Shown: piece after piece, positions 10,301 through 16,885 of the stretch | Numbering within the stretch: the first letter of the stretch is position 1 | Layout: the number at the start of each line of letters is the position of its first letter | Assembly (NCBI GenBank): GCA_964600025.1 | Contig: CAZRHJ010000015.1 | Span: 1 to 37,429, forward strand | Length of the DNA stretch: 37,429 nt | Reading direction: 5' to 3' | Origin: JADFUS01 sp964600025 | GTDB taxonomy: Bacteria; Bacteroidota; Bacteroidia; Bacteroidales; Rikenellaceae | Position numbers and translations under genes: made by a program | The notes under the pieces: generated by a model | What the model was told of the DNA's origin: nothing | Seen by the model: the letters and a program-made list of their open reading frames with translations, nothing else | Database searches by the model: none

Positions 10301-11198
10301 GTGTTTCTCTATATAGTAGAATAGTTTTGCAACCATTCTCAATAATCATATCAATTTGTTCTTCTTCAAGAACAGTCTCTCTATCAATGAATACATCGTT
10401 ACGCTCAATAGAAACAACCTCTCCTGTGTCCTCATCAACAAAGTCCTCTACCCAAGTACGTAAAACTCTGGCAGCCAACTTGCGTCCAACACATTTTTTA
10501 AGATTTTGTTTGGTAACTTTAACTTCATCAGCAAGGTCAAAAATCTCCAAAATTTTACTATCACTCTCGAAACCAATAGCACGAAGAAGTGTAGTAACTG
10601 GTAATTTTTTCTTACGGTCAATATAAGCATACATAACATTGTTAATGTCAGTAGCAAACTCAATCCAAGAACCTTTGAATGGAATAATACGTGCTGAATA
10701 TAGCTTAGTACCATTAGAGTGAACTGATTGACCAAAAAATACACCTGGTGAACGGTGCAACTGAGAAACGATTACCCTCTCAGCTCCATTAATAACAAAT
10801 GTACCCTTTGGAGTCATATATGGTATCATACCAAAATAGACCTCTTGAACAACGGTATCGAAATCAACGTGTTCAGGGTCTGTACAATACAATTTAAGTT
10901 TCGCTTTAAGAGGAACTGAATAAGTTGTACCTCTTTCAATACACTCTTCAATAGTGAAACGTGGTGGATCTATATAATAATCAAGGAACTCCAAAACAAA
11001 GTTGTTTCGAGTATCAGTGATTGGGAAATTTTCAAGGAATACTTTATACAAACCTTCATTTGCCCTGTTTTCAGGAGTTGTATCCAATTGAAAGAAGTCA
11101 CGGAAAGACTCAAGCTGTATCTCCAAGAAATCAGGATAATCTATCCTGTTTGTCATTGAAGTAAAGCTATAACGATTTTTGATAGTATTCGAAGACAT
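7380..11198 (-). CDS. rpoB: DNA-directed RNA polymerase subunit beta
   Basis: The 1272-residue beta subunit. The rifampicin pocket reads [21 protein letters not shown] and then [10 protein letters not shown]. The residues matching E. coli Asp516, His526 and Ser531 are all wild type, so no target-site rifampicin resistance is visible. The [20 protein letters not shown] and [14 protein letters not shown] motifs follow. The C-terminal clamp contact ([23 protein letters not shown]) is intact. A lysine-rich insertion with a coiled-coil look ([20 protein letters not shown]) precedes the active-site segment [18 protein letters not shown]. It has its own promoter at 11245-11275, so rpoBC can be expressed apart from the ribosomal protein genes. 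Confidence 0.98.
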   Translation of the reverse strand: [1272 protein letters not shown]

Positions 11199-11244
11199 TC
11201 TTAATCTAAGATTAGTTAAATACTCTGCTCTAATTAAGTCAAGA

Positions 11245-11275
11245 CAAAATTAGAATATTTTGTAACCAACACAAA
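11245..11275 (-). promoter_or_regulatory. Internal promoter for rpoBC
   Basis: On the minus strand TTTG (11272-11275), 19 nt, TAATTTTG (11245-11252): a full consensus match in the 212-bp rplL-rpoB gap. Transcription would begin near 11238, about 40 nt before the rpoB ATG. Confidence 0.75.
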
Positions 11276-11348
11276 TGCGTTAAGCTACTAAGTTTCAACA
11301 AATTAACACTAAAAAAAAGTATTTTAAAAGTGATTTTTGTTAAAAGAC

Positions 11349-11394
11349 GAGAAAAGGCATAGAAATCCCTTAATGGATTCTATACCTATTTCTC
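11349..11394 (-). terminator. Hairpin between rplL and rpoB (attenuator or processing site)
   Basis: An imperfect 20-bp stem (GAGAAAAGGCATAGAAATCC against GGATTCTATACCTATTTCTC) with a 6-nt loop begins 17 nt after the rplL stop. On the minus strand it is followed by GTCTTTTAAC, only moderately T-rich, so partial termination or RNase III processing is more likely than full termination. E. coli also has an attenuator and an RNase III site at this place in the operon. Confidence 0.6.
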
Positions 11395-11410
11395 ATTTTA
11401 TATGAAGTAA

Positions 11411-11782
11411 TTACTTAAGCTCAACTTCAGCACCTGCTTCTTCCAAAGCAGCTTTCAAAGATTCTGCTTCTTCTTTAGAAACACCTTCTTTAACAGCTTT
11501 TGGAGCAGCATCAACTAAGTCTTTAGCTTCTTTCAAACCAAGACCTGCAGCTTCTTTAACTGCTTTTACAACTTGCAATTTTGCACCACCAGCGTTAACA
11601 AGGATTACATCGAAAGATGTTTTCTCTGCAGCAGCTTCAGCAGCTGGAGCAGCAGCAACAGCAACAGCAGCAGCAGCAGCTGGTTCGATACCATACTCAT
11701 CTTTAAGCACTTTAGCCAATTCGTTTACTTCTTTAACTGTTAAGTTTACCAACTCTTCAGCTAATTTATTAATATCTGCCAT
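11411..11782 (-). CDS. rplL: 50S ribosomal protein L7/L12
   Basis: The 123-residue stalk protein recruits translational GTPases. It shows the N-terminal dimerisation domain (residues 1-33), an alanine-rich flexible hinge (about 36-55) and the C-terminal factor-binding domain with KTSFDVILVNAGGAKLQVVKA and the VKEAAGLGLKEAKDLVD helix. The GCA/GCT-rich DNA at 11630-11690 encodes the hinge and is not a separate repeat. It follows rplJ by 51 bp in the same operon. Very acidic and alanine-rich composition is normal for this protein. Confidence 0.98.
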   Translation of the reverse strand: MADINKLAEELVNLTVKEVNELAKVLKDEYGIEPAAAAAVAVAAAPAAEAAAEKTSFDVILVNAGGAKLQVVKAVKEAAGLGLKEAKDLVDAAPKAVKEGVSKEEAESLKAALEEAGAEVELK

Positions 11783-11833
11783 TTTATGTAAGTTATTTAA
11801 TTTGATTAGACAAATGATTTTTTAATTTTTTGA

Positions 11834-12358
11834 TTATTGTTCTCTTTCAGAAAGTGTTTTAACAACACCTGAAAGAATGTGTCCACTCGATTGTAGAGCA
11901 GAAATAACGTTCTTAGTTGGAGATTGCAACAATCCAATGATATCACCAATAAGCTCCTCACGAGATTTAATGCTCTCAAGAACTTTAAGGTTTTCTTCAC
12001 CGATATATGCACACTCTTCTACCCAAGCAGCTTTCAACAAAGGTTTATCTGAACCTGTTTTGCGGAACTCAGAAATAAGTTTCGCAGGAACATTACCAAC
12101 ATTAGAAAACATAACTGCTGATTGACCACAAAGTGTTCCATCGATTGTTTCGTCTTTAATATTGTTATTTTCCAAAGCCGCTCTAAACAGAGTATTTTTA
12201 ACAACAGTTAACAAAATATCTTTTTCATAACAAAGTCTTCTTAGAGCAGAAGTTTGTTCTGCATTAAGACCTGAAATGTCTGTAAGATAATAGTGAGAGT
12301 ACTGTTGAAGTTTCTCTGACAAAGAACTAATGATTAATGCTTTTTCTTCCCTTTTCAT
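11834..12358 (-). CDS. rplJ: 50S ribosomal protein L10
   Basis: A 174-residue L10 (uL10), which anchors L7/L12 dimers at the base of the ribosomal stalk. The N-terminal part has EKLQQYSHYYLTDISGLNAEQ and LRRLCYEKDILLTVVKNTLFRAA (split here), the usual 23S-binding domain; the C-terminal helix carries the L12-binding segment. It lies 20 bp after rplA. In E. coli L10-L12 represses its own operon through the mRNA leader; no comparable leader is evident in the 20-bp gap here. Confidence 0.97.
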   Translation of the reverse strand: MKREEKALIISSLSEKLQQYSHYYLTDISGLNAEQTSALRRLCYEKDILLTVVKNTLFRAALENNNIKDETIDGTLCGQSAVMFSNVGNVPAKLISEFRKTGSDKPLLKAAWVEECAYIGEENLKVLESIKSREELIGDIIGLLQSPTKNVISALQSSGHILSGVVKTLSEREQ

Positions 12359-12378
12359 ATTATTTTCAGGTGGTTTTA

Positions 12379-13074
12379 TTAATTCTCAACTGATTTAGGG
12401 TCGATTTGAATGCCTGGGCTCATAGTTGTAGAAACGTAAACGCTCTTAACGTATGTACCTTTGACAGTAGTTGGTTTAAGTTTATGTAACATGCTCATAA
12501 TCTCTTTAACGTTATCAGCAATTTGTTCAGCAGTGAATGATGCACGACCAACACCAGCGTGAACGATACCAAACTTATCAACTTTAAAATCGATCTTACC
12601 AGATTTAACCTCTTGTACAGCCTTCGCTATATCCATTGTAACAGTACCAGTCTTAGGGTTTGGCATAAGTCCACGAGGACCTAAGATACGACCCAAAGCA
12701 CCGATTTTTGCCATTACTGTTGGCATAGTGATGATGACATCAACATCTGTCCAACCGCCTTTGATTTTTTCGATGAACTCATCAAGTCCTACGAAATCAG
12801 CTCCAGCAGCAGTAGCTTCAGATTCTTTGTCAGGAGTACAAAGCACAAGTACACGAGTTTCTTTACCTGTACCATGAGGGAGAGTGACAACGCCTCTAAC
12901 CATTTGGTTAGCCTTACGAGGATCAACACCTAGACGAACGTCAACATCTACAGAAGCATCAAACTTAGTGTAAGAAACTTCTTTTACAAGAGATGCAGCT
13001 TCATCTACTTTATATAATTTTGTTGAATCTACCTTTGAAAGGGCTATTTTTTGATTTTTGGTCAACTTGCTCAT
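12379..13074 (-). CDS. rplA: 50S ribosomal protein L1
   Basis: A 231-residue L1, the mobile stalk protein that helps release deacylated tRNA from the E site. The family signature is clear around IGALGRILGPRGLMPNPKTG (about 127-146), with the N-terminal segment VRLGVDPRKANQMVRGVVTL. Length equals the usual bacterial L1. It lies 21 bp after rplK. L1 represses the rplKA unit by mRNA binding in several bacteria; I did not identify such a site here. Confidence 0.98.
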   Translation of the reverse strand: MSKLTKNQKIALSKVDSTKLYKVDEAASLVKEVSYTKFDASVDVDVRLGVDPRKANQMVRGVVTLPHGTGKETRVLVLCTPDKESEATAAGADFVGLDEFIEKIKGGWTDVDVIITMPTVMAKIGALGRILGPRGLMPNPKTGTVTMDIAKAVQEVKSGKIDFKVDKFGIVHAGVGRASFTAEQIADNVKEIMSMLHKLKPTTVKGTYVKSVYVSTTMSPGIQIDPKSVEN

Positions 13075-13095
13075 GATTAGTAATCTTAATTCGAT

Positions 13096-13539
13096 TTACA
13101 AATTTGTAGGATATTCTCCTTCGATTTTAACACCCAAACTGCGTGCAGTTCCGGCAACCATAGAAACAGCTGATTTTAACGTAAAACAGTTCATATCAGG
13201 CATTTTGTTCTGAGCAATCTCAGTAACTTGTGCCCAAGTAATAGAACCAACTTTTTTACGGTTAGGTTCTGCTGAACCAGATTTAATGTTAGCAGCTTCT
13301 TTGATTTGAACAGCCACAGGTGGTTGTTTTACAATAAAATCAAAAGATTTATCACTGTATACGGTAATAATAACCGGTAAAACTTTACCCGCTTTGTCCT
13401 GCGTTCTTGCGTTAAACTGTTTACAGAAATCCATAATGTTAACACCCTTAGAACCTAAAGCAGGTCCAACTGGAGGTGAAGGATTCGCAGCTCCGCCTTT
13501 TATTTGCAGTTTAATAAAGCCAGCAACTTCTTTAGCCAT
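13096..13539 (-). CDS. rplK: 50S ribosomal protein L11
   Basis: A 147-residue L11 that forms the GTPase-associated centre with 23S rRNA. The N-terminal proline-rich segment (NPSPPVGPALGSKGVNIMDF) and the C-terminal rRNA-binding domain (KSGSAEPNRKKVGSITWAQV, and the MNCFTLKSAVSMVAGTARSL helix) are intact. It starts 13 bp after nusG, in the conserved secE-nusG-rplK-rplA order. Confidence 0.98.
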   Translation of the reverse strand: MAKEVAGFIKLQIKGGAANPSPPVGPALGSKGVNIMDFCKQFNARTQDKAGKVLPVIITVYSDKSFDFIVKQPPVAVQIKEAANIKSGSAEPNRKKVGSITWAQVTEIAQNKMPDMNCFTLKSAVSMVAGTARSLGVKIEGEYPTNL

Positions 13540-13552
13540 GATAATCTAATTT

Positions 13553-14110
13553 TTATTCTTTTTCTACTTGTCCGAAGTTCAACTCCATAGGAGTTTTTCG
13601 TCCAAAAATTTTCACTGAAACAACAAGTTTCTTGCGACTTTCGTCGATTTCTTCGACTACACCAGTCATTGTTGCAAACGGACCGTCTGTAACTTTGATA
13701 GCTTCACCGACAATAAATTGAGTTTCGAAAACCTCTTCTCCTGTATCCATCTCATCAACTTGGCCTAATAGTTTTTTTACCTCTTGCTCACGTAGAGGAG
13801 TGGCATCAAGGGCATTACTACCCGGTATTCCAAGGAAACCTAAGACGTTTGGAACAGATCGAAGCATATGTTTAGTTTCGCCTTCAAGATCAGCCTCTAT
13901 TAAAACGTATCCTGGTAAAGAAATCTTCTCCTTACTGATTTTTTTTCCGTTTCTAATTGAATAAACTTTTTCAGTTGGTATAAGTACTTGTGATACAGTA
14001 TCACCAAAGCGACCATTACGCATAGCTGCCTCGATATATTCTTTCACTTTCTTCTCTTTACCTCCAATCGCACGAATTACATACCATTGTAAAGATTGAT
14101 TTTTTTCCAT
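13553..14110 (-). CDS. nusG: Transcription termination/antitermination protein NusG
   Basis: A 185-residue NusG. The N-terminal NGN domain (about residues 7-115, beginning LQWYVIRAIGGKEKKVKEYI) binds the RNA polymerase clamp. The C-terminal KOW domain (about 130-180, VGEAIKVTDGPFATMTGVVE) contacts Rho or ribosomal protein S10. Gene order and length support housekeeping NusG rather than a specialised UpxY/RfaH-type paralogue, which would sit at the head of a capsule locus. It follows secE by 18 bp. Confidence 0.97.
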   Translation of the reverse strand: MEKNQSLQWYVIRAIGGKEKKVKEYIEAAMRNGRFGDTVSQVLIPTEKVYSIRNGKKISKEKISLPGYVLIEADLEGETKHMLRSVPNVLGFLGIPGSNALDATPLREQEVKKLLGQVDEMDTGEEVFETQFIVGEAIKVTDGPFATMTGVVEEIDESRKKLVVSVKIFGRKTPMELNFGQVEKE

Positions 14111-14128
14111 CGTAACAAATGATAAATT

Positions 14129-14320
14129 TTAATAAAGAATGCTATAAATTGCTTTCATAACGTTTTCAAAGAAAAGGTCAATAACTACAATCACACCTGC
14201 GAATAATAGGGAAGCTACCATTACAGTAACAGCGTGATTATGTAGTTGGCTTCTTGTTGGCCATTTTACTTTGTTAACAAGTTCCTGATAGGAAACTTTC
14301 GCATATTGAACTAACTTCAT
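14129..14320 (-). CDS. secE: Preprotein translocase subunit SecE
   Basis: A 63-residue single-span SecE, the essential clamp of the SecYEG channel. The conserved amphipathic segment YQELVNKVKWPTRSQL is followed by one transmembrane helix (VMVASLLFAGVIVVIDLFF). I place the start at the ATG at 14320 (MKLVQYAK). The open frame continues upstream to 14365 but that part runs through tRNA-Trp and cannot be coding. The gap to the tRNA is 18 nt, so the gene is released by tRNA processing of a common transcript. Confidence 0.95.
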   Translation of the reverse strand: MKLVQYAKVSYQELVNKVKWPTRSQLHNHAVTVMVASLLFAGVIVVIDLFFENVMKAIYSILY

Positions 14321-14338
14321 TTTTTTATATTTTTTAAG

Positions 14339-14411
14339 CACGGGCGGAGCGGCTCGAACACTCAACCAATGGTTTTGGAGACCACTACTCTACCAATTGA
14401 GCTACGCCCGT
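14339..14411 (-). tRNA. tRNA-Trp (anticodon CCA)
   Basis: A 73-nt cloverleaf with a perfect 7-bp acceptor stem (ACGGGCG/CGCCCGT), D-arm GCTC..GAGT, anticodon arm GTGGT-CTCCAAA-ACCAT with CCA, T-arm GAGTG-TTCGAGC-CGCTC and discriminator G. The CCA end is not encoded. It lies between tuf and secE. Confidence 0.96.
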
Positions 14412-14415
14412 AAGT

Positions 14416-14437
14416 ATGTGTGGCCGAAGCCACACAT
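14416..14437 (-). other. Stable UUCG-capped hairpin between tuf and tRNA-Trp
   Basis: On the minus strand a perfect 9-bp stem ATGTGTGGC/GCCACACAT is closed by the tetraloop C(UUCG)G. No T-run follows, since the tRNA begins 5 nt later, so it is not a terminator. It probably protects the tuf mRNA 3' end after RNase P cleaves at the tRNA 5' end. Confidence 0.7.
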
Positions 14438-14446
14438 TATGTGATA

Positions 14447-15631
14447 TTAAAGAATTTCAGTAATCTGACCAGCACCTACTGTTCTACCACCTTCACGGAT
14501 TGCAAAACGCAAACCTAAGTTGATAGCAACTGGGTAGATAAGCTCTACTGTAATAGTAACGTTATCACCTGGCATTACCATTTCAATACCTTCTGGAAGT
14601 GTTACTTCACCAGTTACGTCCAATGTACGGATGTAGAACTGAGGACGGTATTTGTTATGGAATGGAGTGTGACGTCCACCTTCTTCTTTTTTCAAGATAT
14701 AAACCTCAGCTTTGAAAGTTGTATGAGGAGTGATTGAACCTGGTTTAGCGATAACCATACCACGTTTAACTTCTTTCTTATCGATACCACGCATCAACAA
14801 ACCAACGTTGTCACCTGCTTCACCTGAATCAAGAAGTTTACGGAACATTTCAACACCTGTACAAGTTGAAGTTTTTGGCTCTTCACCAAGACCGATAATC
14901 TCAACTGGGTCACCTACGTTGATAACACCTGTTTCGATACGACCTGTAAGTACTGTACCACGACCTGTGATAGAGAACACGTCCTCAACTGGCATCAAGA
15001 ATGGTTTTTCATTATCACGTGGAGGAAGAGGAACATACTCATCAACAGCAGCCATCAATTCAAGAATTTTTTCTGACCATTTAGCATCGCCATTAAGACC
15101 ACCAAGTGCAGAACCTTTGATAACTGGAGCGTTATCACCATCAAATTGATAGAAGCTCAATAACTCACGAATTTCCATTTCTACAAGTTCCAACATCTCT
15201 TCGTCATCAACCAAGTCAACTTTGTTCATAAAAACAACGATTCTTGGTACGTTTACCTGACGAGCAAGCAAGATGTGCTCACGAGTTTGAGGCATAGGAC
15301 CATCTGTAGCAGCAACAACAAGAATTGCACCGTCCATCTGAGCAGCACCAGTAACCATATTCTTAACGTAGTCAGCGTGACCTGGACAGTCAACGTGAGC
15401 GTAGTGACGGTTAGCAGTAGAATACTCAACGTGAGATGTGTTAATAGTGATACCTCTCTCTTTTTCTTCAGGAGCGTTGTCGATAGTATCGAAATCGCGT
15501 TTTTCTGAAAGACCAGCGTTAGCAAGTACTGTTGTGATTGCAGCAGTAAGAGTTGTTTTACCGTGGTCTACGTGACCGATTGTACCGATATTAACGTGCG
15601 GTTTCGAACGGTCAAATTTTTCTTTTGCCAT
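14447..15631 (-). CDS. tuf: Elongation factor Tu
   Basis: The 394-residue translational GTPase that delivers aminoacyl-tRNA to the ribosome. The G motifs are all present: GHVDHGKT (19-26), switch-I GITIN (60-64), DCPGH (81-85) and NKVD (136-139). Domains 2 and 3 are complete, with VLTGRIETG and the C-terminal IREGGRTVGAGQITEIL. The gene sits between a Thr-Tyr-Gly tRNA cluster and tRNA-Trp/secE, the same arrangement as E. coli tufB. Two promoter candidates lie upstream of the tRNA cluster, which fits high and growth-linked expression. Confidence 0.99.
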   Translation of the reverse strand: MAKEKFDRSKPHVNIGTIGHVDHGKTTLTAAITTVLANAGLSEKRDFDTIDNAPEEKERGITINTSHVEYSTANRHYAHVDCPGHADYVKNMVTGAAQMDGAILVVAATDGPMPQTREHILLARQVNVPRIVVFMNKVDLVDDEEMLELVEMEIRELLSFYQFDGDNAPVIKGSALGGLNGDAKWSEKILELMAAVDEYVPLPPRDNEKPFLMPVEDVFSITGRGTVLTGRIETGVINVGDPVEIIGLGEEPKTSTCTGVEMFRKLLDSGEAGDNVGLLMRGIDKKEVKRGMVIAKPGSITPHTTFKAEVYILKKEEGGRHTPFHNKYRPQFYIRTLDVTGEVTLPEGIEMVMPGDNVTITVELIYPVAINLGLRFAIREGGRTVGAGQITEIL

Positions 15632-15690
15632 ATTTGTAAATTTAATTGAGTTTATACTATTTTTATTTAGTTCCTTTTTTAAAAAAACTG

Positions 15691-15763
15691 AGCGGAAGAC
15701 GAGGTTCGAACTCGCGACCCTTAGCTTGGAAGGCTAATGCTCTACCAACTGAGCTACTTCCGC
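15691..15763 (-). tRNA. tRNA-Gly (anticodon TCC)
   Basis: 73 nt; acceptor GCGGAAG/CTTCCGC, anticodon loop CTTCCAA (TCC), T-loop TTCGAAC, discriminator T. CCA is not encoded. It lies 59 nt upstream of the tuf start in a shared transcript. Confidence 0.97.
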
Positions 15764-15784
15764 ATTCTTGTAATTTAATATTTG

Positions 15785-15867
15785 TGGGAAGAGCAGGATT
15801 CGAACCTACGAAGGCGTACGCCAGCAGATTTACAGTCTGCCCCAGTTGGCCACTTTGGTATCTTCCC
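15785..15867 (-). tRNA. tRNA-Tyr (anticodon GTA)
   Basis: 83 nt with a long variable arm, as expected for a class II bacterial tRNA-Tyr; acceptor GGGAAGA/TCTTCCC, anticodon loop CTGTAAA (GTA), T-loop TTCGAAT, discriminator A. Second tRNA of the cluster. Confidence 0.97.
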
Positions 15868-15886
15868 AAATATTTTATTACAAAAG

Positions 15887-15960
15887 AGCCGATGGAGGGA
15901 GTCGAACCCACGACCTGCTGATTACAAATCAGCTGCTCTGACCAACTGAGCTACATCGGC
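15887..15960 (-). tRNA. tRNA-Thr (anticodon TGT)
   Basis: 74 nt; acceptor GCCGATG/CATCGGC, anticodon loop TTTGTAA (TGT), T-loop TTCGACT, discriminator T, CCA not encoded. It is the first gene of the tRNA-tuf-secE transcript, about 13 nt after the predicted start from the proximal promoter. Confidence 0.97.
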
Positions 15961-15979
15961 GTTTATACTTTACAGAGTG

Positions 15980-16010
15980 CAAAGATAGGTATTTTTTTAA
16001 TATCTACAAA
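15980..16010 (-). promoter_or_regulatory. Proximal promoter of the tRNA-tuf operon
   Basis: On the minus strand TTTG (16007-16010), 19 nt, TATCTTTG (15980-15987): a full match to the Bacteroidota consensus, placed immediately before tRNA-Thr. Confidence 0.75.
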
Positions 16011-16147
16011 CTTTTGATACACTTTTTTTGTTCAAAACGCATTTTTTGCGTAATTTCCGAACAAACAAGTTATCTTTTGTGGTATTATCCACTATTTTTA
16101 GCATCATTAAAACACTATAAATTTGACACTACATCTGTTTTGGTCTG

Positions 16148-16178
16148 CAAATGTACAAATATTTTTTTATAAAACAAA
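16148..16178 (-). promoter_or_regulatory. Distal promoter of the tRNA-tuf operon
   Basis: On the minus strand TTTG (16175-16178), 19 nt, TACATTTG (16148-16155): also a full match, only 16 bp after the ispD stop. With the proximal site it forms a tandem promoter pair 168 bp apart. The DNA between them holds no gene. Confidence 0.6.
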
Positions 16179-16193
16179 TTTTTTAAAAATATT

Positions 16194-16871
16194 TTAATAA
16201 ACAAACTTTTTTAAAAGCATTTCAGCAACTACTATATCTATTTGATTAGTAATTTTTATATTGTCTACATCACCCTGTACAACAGAGATTTTCTCACCCA
16301 ATGCCTCCACAACAGAAGCATCATCACTAAAAGTCTCTTGATACTCTTCCGAATAAGCACGACAAATCAAATCTCTTTCAAAGGTCTGTGGCGTTTGAAC
16401 TTTTTTGAGCTTTGAACGTTCAATGTGTTTGGTAGAACCATCAACATCAACAAAACGAACAGAGTCTATCATATCAACAACTGGCACAACAGCTCTTTGA
16501 GTTTTAACCCCATCAATTAGCCTATCAATCAACTGGGCAGAAACAAAAGGTCGCACCCCATCGTGAATCATAATATACTTAGAATATTTAGACACTTGTT
16601 CCAAACCGTTTTTGACAGAATGAAATCGAGTAAACCCTCCTTGACAAATTTTGTGCGGTATAACAAAATCAAACTCTTTGCAGAGATTTTGCCAATATTC
16701 AAACTGAGATAAAGGCAAAACCACAACCACCTCAGAAACCTGAGGGTGATTGTGGAATAGCTTAATAGTTTGCATCAGTATCGGATACTGACCAATTTTG
16801 ATAAATTGTTTAGGGATATCACTTCCCATTCTCACACCTTTACCACCTGCGACAATAACAACCGATACCAT
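16194..16871 (-). CDS. ispD: 2-C-methyl-D-erythritol 4-phosphate cytidylyltransferase
   Basis: IspD joins CTP and MEP to give CDP-ME in the non-mevalonate isoprenoid pathway. The 225-residue product opens with the nucleotide-binding motif VVIVAGGKGVRMGSDIPKQF (about 4-23) and keeps IMIHDGVRPFVS (about 100-111) and LKKVQTPQTF (about 155-164). It follows ilvE with a 14-bp gap, so the two are probably one transcript. No clear terminator follows; a promoter for the tRNA-tuf operon begins 16 bp further on. Confidence 0.96.
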   Translation of the reverse strand: MVSVVIVAGGKGVRMGSDIPKQFIKIGQYPILMQTIKLFHNHPQVSEVVVVLPLSQFEYWQNLCKEFDFVIPHKICQGGFTRFHSVKNGLEQVSKYSKYIMIHDGVRPFVSAQLIDRLIDGVKTQRAVVPVVDMIDSVRFVDVDGSTKHIERSKLKKVQTPQTFERDLICRAYSEEYQETFSDDASVVEALGEKISVVQGDVDNIKITNQIDIVVAEMLLKKFVY

Positions 16872-16885
16872 ACTATAAATAAATA

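Noticed and set aside
11630..11690. GCA/GCT-rich microsatellite
   Set aside because: It encodes the normal alanine-rich hinge of L7/L12.
14129..14365. Longer secE start at 14365
   Set aside because: The extra 15 residues are read through tRNA-Trp (14339-14411). The ATG at 14320 gives a normal-length SecE.
15646..15921. Open frames on both strands across the tRNA cluster
   Set aside because: They are translations of tRNA-Gly, tRNA-Tyr and tRNA-Thr sequence and have no protein-family features.
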